A stretch of 5,953 bases of DNA from Oceanospirillales bacterium (GTDB lineage Bacteria > Pseudomonadota > Gammaproteobacteria > Xanthomonadales > SZUA-36): NCBI GenBank assembly GCA_003232965.1, contig QIKG01000196.1:1-5953 (forward strand), in the 5' to 3' direction. Shown here piece by piece: positions 1 through 5,953 of the stretch. Position numbers and translations under genes: made by a program. Below the pieces are notes generated by a model. That model saw only the letters and a list, made by a program, of their open reading frames with translations. It searched no databases and was not told the DNA's origin. Each line of letters begins with the position of its first letter. The stretch's first letter is position 1.

Positions 1-155
1 ATTTTTGCCTCCATACTGCTGATTCCAAGCCCCGATTTATTCAACATAATCAACCCCGGAGAAAATAGCAAAAAGATACAAAAACCATTAATCCAACGGA
101 ACACGCGCAGTGCAACGGGTCATACTTGATGTTCTTGCATTTGTTCATGAGACAT
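1..155 (-). pseudogene. Cytochrome b561-like membrane protein, 5' end, interrupted by in-frame TGA
   Basis: Reading leftward from ATG at 155-153 gives MSHEQMQEHQV, then TGA at 122-120, then an open frame to the window edge beginning PVALRVFRWINGF. The part after the stop has a hydrophobic stretch (about 15 residues, rich in I, F and L) followed by a turn with NKSGLG. This resembles the N-terminus of diheme cytochrome b561/hydrogenase b-type subunits, where a short hydrophilic lead runs into VW(x)P, then R-x-F-H-W at the start of the first membrane helix. Under that alignment the TGA sits on the usual Trp, and the usual heme-ligand His is Arg (CGT at 98-96). A purine-rich ribosome site (AGGGAG, about 161-168) precedes the ATG, so the pre-stop codons look like a genuine former start. 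No good ATG start lies between the TGA and the first helix. It is probably a decaying gene or contains a sequencing error. Family assignment rests on only about 50 residues. Confidence 0.5.
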
Positions 156-175
156 ACCGCTCTCTCCCTCTACCT

Positions 176-210
176 CAGTCCCCAGATAGAAACACGAATG
201 CTGGGGATTG
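176..210. repeat. Inverted repeat, 10-bp arms with 15-base spacer
   Basis: CAGTCCCCAG (176-185) is complementary to CTGGGGATTG (201-210), with a single G-T pair at 178/208. It lies in the divergent space between the broken cytochrome gene and degS, immediately upstream of the cytochrome ribosome site. No T-run follows on either strand, so it does not read as an intrinsic terminator. It could be a DNA operator or a leader hairpin; its role is unknown. Confidence 0.45.
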
Positions 211-243
211 GGGTTCTAACAGGTGATTTCGACCCAGTCTGTA

Positions 244-249
244 TATAAT
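244..249 (+). promoter_or_regulatory. Candidate -10 box for degS
   Basis: TATAAT here is a perfect match to the sigma-70 -10 consensus. It would start transcription near 256 and give a leader of about 50 bases before the degS start. No convincing -35 element lies 16-18 bases upstream (the sequence there is AGGTGA), so the call rests on the -10 box and its position alone. Confidence 0.4.
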
Positions 250-269
250 ATGTCAATTATCGTAGCTGT

Positions 270-288
270 TAATGACTTATAGTCATTA
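270..288. repeat. 19-bp perfect palindrome (8-bp arms, 3-base centre) in degS leader
   Basis: TAATGACT (270-277) is mirrored by AGTCATTA (281-288) around TAT. It lies downstream of the candidate -10 box and just ahead of the degS Shine-Dalgarno sequence at 294-298. The geometry fits a binding site for a dimeric repressor, or an AU-rich hairpin next to the ribosome site. I do not recognise a specific regulator motif. Confidence 0.5.
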
Positions 289-293
289 GCGCC

Positions 294-298
294 AGGGA
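294..298 (+). promoter_or_regulatory. Ribosome binding site fixing the TTG start of degS
   Basis: AGGGA sits 8 bases before TTG at 307. The frame is closed upstream by TAG at 280-282, and no ATG or GTG occurs between that stop and 307. The Shine-Dalgarno position therefore supports TTG as the true start. Confidence 0.6.
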
Positions 299-306
299 AT
301 TTCGTT

Positions 307-1419
307 TTGAAAAAACTGACAGACTTACTATCGTTACTAATAAAATCGGTCATTGCCGGGCTGGCCATCGCCTTTGTTATTCTGAAACTAATGCCACAAC
401 CAGAGCAAGCACCCGAGGAAAGCCACATCGATCAACATGCTGCTGATAAGAGCATGGTTGTCAGCTATGCCGGTGCGGTTAATCATGCCGCACCGTCGGT
501 AGTCAGCATTTATACAAAAACTTTAGTTTCGCGCCAATTAACCCCATTGCAGCAGCGCTTTACCGGTCGTCGTTCGGGCTCCCAGGAAGTTCAGGGACTG
601 GGCTCAGGGGTTATTGTCAGTAAAGATGGCTATATCGTCACCAATTATCATGTTATCCGCAACAGCATAGATATCCGCGTGGCCTTGTGGGATGGCCGTA
701 TAGCCGTACCAACAATCGTGGGTGAAGATATAGATACCGACCTAGCCGTCCTCAAAGTAGACTTGGGCGACTTGCCGGTGGCAGCGCCTGTCGAGCCTGG
801 GTCTTTGCGAGTTGGTGATGTGGTGCTAGCGATCGGTAATGCCGAGGGATTGAGCCACACTGTAACTCAGGGCATCATTTCAGCCCTTGGGCGCGACCAG
901 ATAAGAGGTCCGCTGCTTCAAGACTTTATTCAGACCGATGCGGCAATTAATACCGGCAATAGCGGCGGTGCCTTAATTAACGCCAGAGGAGAAATCGTTG
1001 GTATTAATACCGCCTCACTTTCGCGTAACAGTGGTGCTCAATCTATTGGCTTTGCCATTCCATTCGACCTAGTGACCTCCGTCATGGAGCAAATCATTGA
1101 CTATGGTGATGTCCGCCGCGGCTGGTTCGGGGCTGAGTTCAGCGCTCTGCCGCTCGGGCGTTTGGTGGATGGCTCAGAAGCCCGACCCGATGGTATTTTA
1201 CTCTCACAGGTGAATGTCGATGGGCCAGCCTGGTTGGCCGGTCTGCGCCAGGGTGATATTTTACTCAGCGCCAACAACCTGCCTGTCAGCAACTGGCGTC
1301 AATTCTTGCTGGAAATCACGCAAACCGCACCCGGCACGATTGTCGAATTAGTCGCATCCCGAAACGACAGGGTTTTTGCCACCCGTGCCAGACTGGCGCA
1401 GCAGCCACCGCCACGCTAA
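307..1419 (+). CDS. degS: DegS/AlgW-type periplasmic serine endoprotease
   Basis: The 370-residue protein is an inner-membrane-anchored serine protease of the HtrA family. In the known system DegS senses misfolded outer-membrane protein C-termini through its PDZ domain and makes the first cut in the anti-sigma factor RseA (MucA in pseudomonads), releasing sigma-E. The sequence shows one N-terminal membrane helix (about 8-29), a periplasmic linker, a trypsin-like domain (about 50-260) and a single PDZ domain (about 270-360). The catalytic triad is visible: His115 in TNYHVI, Asp145 in DTDLAVLK and Ser219 in GNSGGALI. One PDZ plus an uncleaved anchor separates it from DegP/DegQ, which have a signal peptide and two PDZ domains. 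Length matches E. coli DegS (355) and AlgW (389). The start is TTG, chosen from the ribosome site and an upstream stop. No degQ, rseA or rseB lies alongside in this window. It is convergent with dcd, with 28 bases between and no evident terminator. Confidence 0.93.
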   Translation: MKKLTDLLSLLIKSVIAGLAIAFVILKLMPQPEQAPEESHIDQHAADKSMVVSYAGAVNHAAPSVVSIYTKTLVSRQLTPLQQRFTGRRSGSQEVQGLGSGVIVSKDGYIVTNYHVIRNSIDIRVALWDGRIAVPTIVGEDIDTDLAVLKVDLGDLPVAAPVEPGSLRVGDVVLAIGNAEGLSHTVTQGIISALGRDQIRGPLLQDFIQTDAAINTGNSGGALINARGEIVGINTASLSRNSGAQSIGFAIPFDLVTSVMEQIIDYGDVRRGWFGAEFSALPLGRLVDGSEARPDGILLSQVNVDGPAWLAGLRQGDILLSANNLPVSNWRQFLLEITQTAPGTIVELVASRNDRVFATRARLAQQPPPR

Positions 1420-1447
1420 CAAGCGGGCAATAACGAATCTCGAAGCA

Positions 1448-2017
1448 TCAAGCGCTGGGCAAGGTGACACCTCGTTGGTGCATATATTTACCTGCGCGAT
1501 CGGCATAGGAGACTTCACATTCCTCATCCGACTCTAAAAACAAAAACTGGGCGACACCTTCATTCGCATAAATTTTAGCCGGCAAAGGTGTTGTATTGGA
1601 AAATTCCAGGGTCACATGGCCTTCCCATTCCGGCTCCAATGGCGTGACATTAACAATGATGCCGCAACGCGCATAGGTGGATTTTCCTAAGCAGATAGTC
1701 AACACCTGCCGAGGAATACGGAAATATTCAACCGTGCGTGCAAGACAAAATGAGTTAGGTGGAATAATGCAAACATCTGATTTCAGATCTACAAAACTGC
1801 GCTCATCGAAATGCTTTGGATCCACCATGGCAGAGTTAATATTGGTAAATATTTTAAACTCATCGGCACAACGGACATCATATCCATAACTGGAAACGCC
1901 ATAAGAAATCACCTTGCTACCATCCTTTGCGGTGCGCACCTGAGCCTCCTCGAAGGGTTCAATCATGTTCTGTTTTTTCGACATTTCGCGGATCCAGCGA
2001 TCAGATTTAATACTCAT
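1448..2017 (-). CDS. dcd: dCTP deaminase
   Basis: This 189-residue cytosolic enzyme converts dCTP to dUTP and ammonia. dUTPase then makes dUMP, the precursor of thymidylate. The family forms homotrimers with active sites shared between subunits. Visible signatures are SYGVSSYGYDVR near residues 38-49, the GKSTYAR segment with Ser113 and Arg117, the VNVTPLEPEWEGH stretch, and catalytic Glu138 in TLEFSN (same number as the E. coli catalytic Glu). The C-terminal lid region AGKYMHQRGVTLP closes over the nucleotide in characterised members. Length and sequence fit the pseudomonad-type enzyme better than the 193-residue E. coli type. ATG at 2017 starts MSIKSDRWI, the usual N-terminus, with GGGA about 8 bases upstream. 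It follows mrp by 24 bases on the same strand with no promoter seen between, so it is probably co-transcribed. The stop is TGA. It is a mono-functional deaminase, with no sign of the fused dUTPase activity found in some archaea. Confidence 0.95.
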   Translation of the reverse strand: MSIKSDRWIREMSKKQNMIEPFEEAQVRTAKDGSKVISYGVSSYGYDVRCADEFKIFTNINSAMVDPKHFDERSFVDLKSDVCIIPPNSFCLARTVEYFRIPRQVLTICLGKSTYARCGIIVNVTPLEPEWEGHVTLEFSNTTPLPAKIYANEGVAQFLFLESDEECEVSYADRAGKYMHQRGVTLPSA

Positions 2018-2041
2018 ATATTTTTCCCATCAGTTTTAAAT

Positions 2042-3145
2042 TCAGCTCTGCACGATAAATTCAGGCAAGCCCGTAGAACGATTGCGTGGCTGCTGGGACA
2101 ATTCACCCACTGCACGCAAAGCCGCCCGGGTATAGGCTGCAGCTACTGCACTTTCAGGCTCATCTCTGACCACGCAAGCACCGATATCTGATAACTCCCG
2201 AATCCTCAGGTCCAATGGCAACTGACCCATCAGTGGCAAGCCAGTTGCCTGCGCCATTTTTTCACCACCCCCGCTGCCGAATATGGCTTCTTCATGGCCA
2301 CAGCTGGCGCATATATGTATGCTCATATTTTCGATCACCCCTAATACTTGGACATTCACCTTACGAAACATTTCTAGGCCTTTTCGCGCATCCAGCAGAG
2401 CAATATCCTGAGGTGTAGTCACGATAATTGCTGCTGCAACCGGTATTTTTTGCGATAAGGTAAGCTGAATATCTCCCGTTCCCGGTGGCATATCAACAAT
2501 CAGGTAATCCAATGGTTCGCCATTGTCACTCCAGTTGGTATCGTTTAACAACTGTTGTAAGGCTGATGTGACCATTGGTCCGCGCCAAATCATCGGGGTT
2601 TGCTCATCAATCAGAAAGCCCATCGACATAACCGGGATGCCAGAAGCCATCTTGGGGACAAATTGTTTCTCCCCGGTGACTTCAGGCTTGCCGCTCAGCC
2701 CAAGCATTCGTGGCAATGAGGGGCCATAGATATCTGCATCCAACATCCCAACCCTGGCTCCCTGCTGCTGCAGGGCAACCGCCAGGTTAACCGCCGTAGT
2801 TGACTTGCCCACCCCACCCTTGCCCGAGGCAATAACAATAATATTACGGATAGAATCCAGCGGTTTTAATTCACCCTGAACCTTATGCGCATTAACTTTC
2901 CAGTCGAGACTAATACTCGCAGCAGCCAATGCCGGATCGCCTGCTAGTGCGGTTTCTATGCGCGTACGCCAGTCGGCCAGAGCACTCTCATCCAGTGGAT
3001 ATGCAAAACGAATTTTTAGCTCAGGCCCAGCGGCGGTATCTGTAACACTATGAACAAAACCCGAGTCATGCAGACTCTTGCCGGTGTTTGGGTCAAGCAG
3101 ATCTGCAAGCGCTGTTTCAATTTTTTGCTCTAGTTCGGTTGACAT
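2042..3145 (-). CDS. mrp: Mrp/ApbC-family iron-sulfur cluster carrier ATPase
   Basis: This 367-residue cytosolic P-loop ATPase belongs to the family that binds and transfers Fe-S clusters to apoproteins as a dimer. An N-terminal MIP18/DUF59-type domain (about 1-85) is followed by a MinD/ParA-like ATPase domain (about 97-345). The deviant Walker A SGKGGVGKST spans 107-116 with the signature Lys pair at 109 and 114. DADIYGPS lies at 136-143, and Walker B-like DMPPGTGD at 218-225. The cluster-binding CxxC is Cys279/Cys282 in CASCGH. Length is close to E. coli Mrp (about 369). Upstream in-frame alternatives exist at GTG 3163 and ATG 3151; ATG 3145 is preferred because AGGA lies 5 bases before it and the DUF59 domain starts right after. 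It is divergent from metG, as in E. coli, and is first in a probable mrp-dcd operon. The stop is TGA. Confidence 0.94.
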   Translation of the reverse strand: MSTELEQKIETALADLLDPNTGKSLHDSGFVHSVTDTAAGPELKIRFAYPLDESALADWRTRIETALAGDPALAAASISLDWKVNAHKVQGELKPLDSIRNIIVIASGKGGVGKSTTAVNLAVALQQQGARVGMLDADIYGPSLPRMLGLSGKPEVTGEKQFVPKMASGIPVMSMGFLIDEQTPMIWRGPMVTSALQQLLNDTNWSDNGEPLDYLIVDMPPGTGDIQLTLSQKIPVAAAIIVTTPQDIALLDARKGLEMFRKVNVQVLGVIENMSIHICASCGHEEAIFGSGGGEKMAQATGLPLMGQLPLDLRIRELSDIGACVVRDEPESAVAAAYTRAALRAVGELSQQPRNRSTGLPEFIVQS

Positions 3146-3150
3146 AATCA

Positions 3151-3154
3151 TCCT
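3151..3154 (-). promoter_or_regulatory. Ribosome binding site deciding the mrp start
   Basis: On the minus strand AGGA is followed by five bases and ATG at 3145. The same AGGA overlaps the alternative ATG at 3151, leaving that codon without a usable site, and nothing comparable precedes GTG at 3163. Confidence 0.55.
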
Positions 3155-3176
3155 GTAAAACACATCTAAGGTGGCT

Positions 3177-3182
3177 ATTGTA
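3177..3182 (-). promoter_or_regulatory. Candidate -10 box for mrp-dcd
   Basis: Read on the minus strand this is TACAAT, five of six matches to the sigma-70 -10 consensus. It would place the transcript start near 3170 and leave a leader of about 25 bases that includes the mrp ribosome site. No good -35 hexamer is seen at the standard distance. Confidence 0.35.
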
Positions 3183-3258
3183 GCGATTCGATATCAGGAT
3201 TACTGCATTTTTACCAAATTGCTGTGGAAATATTTACTGATTTAAAGGTGCATAGCGG

Positions 3259-3287
3259 TTTATGCCTCTGGTCGTCCGTGCGATAAT
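3259..3287 (+). promoter_or_regulatory. Candidate extended -10 promoter for metG
   Basis: TG at 3279-3280, one base, then GATAAT at 3282-3287 forms an extended -10 element. A weak -35-like TTTATG sits 17 bases upstream at 3259-3264. The start would fall near 3294, giving a leader of about 46 bases. A short inverted repeat (GCATA 3250-3254 / TATGC 3261-3265) overlaps the weak -35; its arms are only 5 bp and may be chance. Confidence 0.4.
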
Positions 3288-3339
3288 TCAGTATCGATTG
3301 TTTTTAACCAGAAATTATTACTGAACTTACAAAAATAAA

Positions 3340-5391
3340 ATGCCAAAACAAAGAAAAATTCTAGTCACCAGCGCCCTGCCCTACGCCAATGGCTCCATCC
3401 ATTTGGGGCATATGCTCGAGTATATCCAGACCGATATATGGGTGCGTTTTCAGCGCAGCCGCGGACATGAAGTCTGGTTTGTTTGGGCGGATGATGCCCA
3501 TGGTACGCCGATTATGTTGCGTGCTCAGCAGGAAGGTATCAGTCCGGAAGAGTTGATAGAAAAAATGAATCTCGAACATCAGCAGGATTTTACCGATTTT
3601 GGGGTTTCCTACGATAACTTTTCTTCAACCCACAGTGACTACAATCGAGAGATGGTCGAAAGCATCTATACTCGATTAAAAGATGCCGGCTATATCACTG
3701 CCCGTACCATTACCCAACTGTATGACGAAGAAGAAGGCATGTTTTTGCCCGACCGTTTTATTCGTGGCACTTGCCCTAAGTGTGGGGCTGCTGACCAGTA
3801 CGGCGATAATTGTGAGTCCTGCGGTGCTCATTATGCATCTACTGAATTAATTGAACCGCGTTCGGTGGTTTCCGGAAGCCGCCCTGTATTACGAGAATCA
3901 GAGCATTATTTCTTCAAGCTGACTGAATTTGAAGACGAACTCAAAGAATGGCTAAATTCCGGCGCGATGCAACCAGAAGTCGTCAATAAACTGGCTGAAT
4001 GGTTCGAAGACGGTCTACGGGACTGGGATATCTCCCGAGATGCACCCTACTTCGGTTTTGAAATCCCGGATGCTCCGGGAAAATACTTTTATGTCTGGGT
4101 AGATGCTCCAATGGGCTACGCTTCCAGCTTCCGCGAACTATGTGACCGTGAAGGTCTGGATTTTGATGAGTGGTGGGGTGCAGACTCAAAAACCGAGCTT
4201 TATCACTTTATCGGCAAAGATATTGTGTATTTCCATACACTGTTCTGGCCGGCTGAACTTTCCGGTGCCGGCATGCGTAAACCCACCGCCGTTTATGCGC
4301 ACGGATTTCTCACAGTAGATGGGGCTAAAATGTCCAAGTCCCGGGGTACTTTCATCCAGGCGCGCACTTATTTAAATCACCTCAACCCCGACTACCTACG
4401 CTATTACTTTGCCGCCAAACTGAGTAACGGCCTGGCGGATATCGACCTTAATTTGGAAGACTTTACCCTGCGGGTGAATTCAGACCTTGTCGGTAAAGTG
4501 GTAAATATTGCCAGTCGCACCGCGGGCTTTATTAACAAGCGTTTTGAGGGTTTGCTGAGCGAAAGCCTTCCAGATCCGCAACTGTATGCCAAATTCATTA
4601 CCGCCAGCGAGGAGATCGCGGCTGATTTCGAAAGCCGAAACTTCCAGAGTGCTATTCGGCGAATTATGGCAATGGCCGATCATGCCAACCGTTATATCGA
4701 TGAGCACAAACCCTGGCAGATGATTAAACAAGATGGGCGTGAAGCGGAAGTTCAGGCTGTTTGTACCCAAGGCTTGAATATGTTCCGGGTATTAGTCACT
4801 TGGCTGGCTCCGGTTATTCCGACGACCACTGAACTCGCAGCCGGATTCCTTGGCACTCCCGTAAATCACTGGGCGGCTATTTCTGAACCCCTGCTGAGTC
4901 ATAAGATAAATTCCTTCACTCCTCTGCTAACCCGGGTCGAGGCTGATAAGGTCGCTGCCATGGTGGATGCCTCAAAAGAAAACTTGCAGGCCACTGATAC
5001 TGTCAATCAAACACAAATAGAAAATAATGGTGACAACAAAAACATGGAAATTGAAGCCCTTGCGGATGAAATCACTATCGATGATTTTCTTGCAGTAGAT
5101 CTGCGAGTAGCCAAAATCCTCAGTGCCGAAGCAGTCGAAGGGGCAGATAAACTCCTGTGCCTAAAACTGGATATCGGCAACCAGCAGCGGCAGGTATTTG
5201 CCGGTATCAAAGCCGCTTATAAACCAGAAGACCTGGTGGGTCGTCTAACTGTCATGGTTGCCAATCTGAAGTCCCGTAAAATGCGCTTTGGTGTTTCCGA
5301 GGGTATGGTGCTAGCAGCAGGTCCAGGTGGAGAAGAAATTTACATTCTCAGCCCCGACAGCGGTGCCGTTCCGGGGCAGCGGATTAAGTAG
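3340..5391 (+). CDS. metG: Methionine-tRNA ligase with C-terminal tRNA-binding domain
   Basis: This class I synthetase (683 residues; E. coli MetG 677) joins methionine to tRNA-Met in the cytosol using ATP, serving both initiation and elongation. The Rossmann catalytic core holds the HIGH motif as HLGH (21-24) and the KMSKS loop at 330-334. The zinc knuckle in the connective domain has Cys145, Cys148, Cys158 and Cys161 (C-x2-C-x9-C-x2-C). The anticodon-binding helical domain (about 385-540) keeps Asn389, Arg393 and Trp459, equivalent to the E. coli anticodon-contact residues with a two-residue shift. A polar, Asn/Gln-rich linker (about 543-575) joins an OB-fold tRNA-binding/dimerisation domain (about 577-683, with DLRVAKI and the final GQRIK). 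ATG 3340 is the first start after an in-frame TGA at 3322-3324 and leaves the HIGH motif correctly placed. The bases ahead of it are A-rich with no Shine-Dalgarno sequence. It is divergent from mrp and followed closely by rsxA. Confidence 0.97.
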   Translation: MPKQRKILVTSALPYANGSIHLGHMLEYIQTDIWVRFQRSRGHEVWFVWADDAHGTPIMLRAQQEGISPEELIEKMNLEHQQDFTDFGVSYDNFSSTHSDYNREMVESIYTRLKDAGYITARTITQLYDEEEGMFLPDRFIRGTCPKCGAADQYGDNCESCGAHYASTELIEPRSVVSGSRPVLRESEHYFFKLTEFEDELKEWLNSGAMQPEVVNKLAEWFEDGLRDWDISRDAPYFGFEIPDAPGKYFYVWVDAPMGYASSFRELCDREGLDFDEWWGADSKTELYHFIGKDIVYFHTLFWPAELSGAGMRKPTAVYAHGFLTVDGAKMSKSRGTFIQARTYLNHLNPDYLRYYFAAKLSNGLADIDLNLEDFTLRVNSDLVGKVVNIASRTAGFINKRFEGLLSESLPDPQLYAKFITASEEIAADFESRNFQSAIRRIMAMADHANRYIDEHKPWQMIKQDGREAEVQAVCTQGLNMFRVLVTWLAPVIPTTTELAAGFLGTPVNHWAAISEPLLSHKINSFTPLLTRVEADKVAAMVDASKENLQATDTVNQTQIENNGDNKNMEIEALADEITIDDFLAVDLRVAKILSAEAVEGADKLLCLKLDIGNQQRQVFAGIKAAYKPEDLVGRLTVMVANLKSRKMRFGVSEGMVLAAGPGGEEIYILSPDSGAVPGQRIK

Positions 5392-5405
5392 AACCAGCAA
5401 CCGGC

Positions 5406-5953
5406 ATGTCAGAATATCTCCTCATCCTGGTATCTACTGTACTTGCCAACAACTTTGTCCTGGTCCGGTTTCTTGGCCTCTGCCCATTTATGGGAGTGTC
5501 CAATAAAGTCGAGGGCGCTATTGGTATGGCCATTGCCACTGCCTTTGTGCTCACCTTATCATCCGCCAGCAGCTACCTAATCTATACCTGGCTGCTGGTG
5601 CCTTTCGAACTGACCTATCTCTCCACCCTGAGTTTCATTCTGGTGATTGCCGCGATGGTGCAGTTAACCGAAATGATAATGCACAAAACCAGCCCCTTAC
5701 TGTACCGCGTGTTAGGTATTTTTCTGCCATTGATAACTACTAACTGTGCAGTTTTGGGTGTGGCTTTATTGAATGTACAGGAGCAACATAACTTGCTCCA
5801 GTCTGCGCTGTATGGCTTCGGCGCTGCCCTTGGTTTTGGCTTGGTGCTGGTCGCTTTTGCAGCAGTGCGGGAGAAAGTCGCCATGGCTGATGTACCAACA
5901 CACTTTAAGGGCGCTGCTATTGGTCTGGTAACTGCAGGATTAATGTCGCTGGC
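5406..5953 (+). CDS. rsxA: Rsx/Rnf electron transport complex subunit A (3' end outside window)
   Basis: The open frame from ATG 5406 (MSEYLLILVSTVLANNFVLV) stays open to the edge, giving 182 of an expected ~193 residues. RsxA/RnfA is an integral inner-membrane subunit of the Rsx/Rnf complex, which couples electron flow between NADH and ferredoxin-type carriers to an ion gradient. In E. coli the Rsx complex also keeps SoxR reduced. Six hydrophobic segments can be placed, near 5-22, 37-60, 72-92, 102-122, 133-154 and 168 onward. The two hallmark cysteines are present: Cys26 in GLCPFMG and Cys114 in TTNCAVLG. In Rnf structures these ligate a [2Fe-2S] cluster at the interface with the E subunit. 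The start follows the metG stop by 14 bases with no clear Shine-Dalgarno sequence, so translation may be coupled to metG or weak. Downstream rsxB and later genes are expected beyond the edge. It was identified directly from the codons. Confidence 0.95.
   Translation, partial: MSEYLLILVSTVLANNFVLVRFLGLCPFMGVSNKVEGAIGMAIATAFVLTLSSASSYLIYTWLLVPFELTYLSTLSFILVIAAMVQLTEMIMHKTSPLLYRVLGIFLPLITTNCAVLGVALLNVQEQHNLLQSALYGFGAALGFGLVLVAFAAVREKVAMADVPTHFKGAAIGLVTAGLMSL

Noticed and set aside
239..254. LexA-like site (CTGTATATAATATGTC)
   Set aside because: The left half matches CTGT, but the right half has GTC where CAG is required, so it does not fit an SOS box. The match comes from the AT-rich -10 region.
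1420..1447. Possible bidirectional terminator between convergent degS and dcd
   Set aside because: The 28 bases contain no GC-rich hairpin with a T-run on either strand.
1462..1472. AGGTGACACCT near-palindrome
   Set aside because: It falls inside the dcd coding sequence, encodes conserved C-terminal residues, and has only 5-bp arms.
1811..2191. 126-codon plus-strand open frame spanning the dcd-mrp junction
   Set aside because: It lies antisense to dcd and mrp, both strongly supported by conserved motifs. Its translation shows no recognisable domain, and no ribosome site was evident.
3146..3163. Longer mrp N-terminus from GTG 3163 or ATG 3151
   Set aside because: The extra residues (MFYRMI) add no family feature, and neither start has a ribosome site as good as the one before ATG 3145.
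4480..4770. 96-codon minus-strand open frame inside metG
   Set aside because: It is antisense to the conserved anticodon-binding domain of metG and is best explained as a shadow of that coding sequence.
5615..5884. 89-codon minus-strand open frame near the right edge
   Set aside because: It is antisense to rsxA, whose own frame matches the RsxA/RnfA family along its whole length.

Overview
The window looks like ordinary chromosomal core sequence from a gammaproteobacterium. The evidence is a single-PDZ DegS/AlgW-type protease, a dCTP deaminase of the roughly 189-residue form I associate with pseudomonads, a divergent mrp/metG pair, and metG followed by rsxA (rnfA). Base composition looks close to balanced by eye. 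The gene order resembles what I recall from Pseudomonas and its marine relatives. I cannot name the genus from sequence alone. Genes end in both TAA/TAG and TGA (dcd and mrp end in TGA), so the standard genetic code applies.

Layout. Positions 1-155, minus strand, hold the 5' end of a cytochrome b561-like membrane protein gene. It carries an in-frame TGA at codon 12, where a tryptophan would be expected, so it is probably broken. Positions 156-306 are a 151-base divergent intergenic region with two inverted repeats and a good -10 box in front of degS. degS (307-1419, plus) starts at TTG and is convergent with dcd, with only 28 bases between them and no clear terminator. mrp (2042-3145) and dcd (1448-2017) lie on the minus strand 24 bases apart and probably form one transcript, mrp first. 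A 194-base divergent region (3146-3339) probably holds promoters for mrp on one side and metG on the other. metG (3340-5391, plus) is complete and carries the fused C-terminal tRNA-binding domain. rsxA/rnfA begins 14 bases after metG and runs off the right edge about 11 codons short of its usual end.

How the genes relate. DegS is the membrane-bound periplasmic protease that starts the sigma-E envelope stress response. Dcd makes dUTP for thymidylate synthesis. Mrp is an iron-sulfur cluster carrier ATPase. MetG charges methionine tRNA. RsxA is a membrane subunit of the Rsx/Rnf electron-transport complex, an iron-sulfur/flavin system. These are housekeeping functions, not an accessory system. 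I found no mobile element, CRISPR array, RNA gene or unknown multi-gene system. The item most worth checking is the interrupted cytochrome gene at the left edge.
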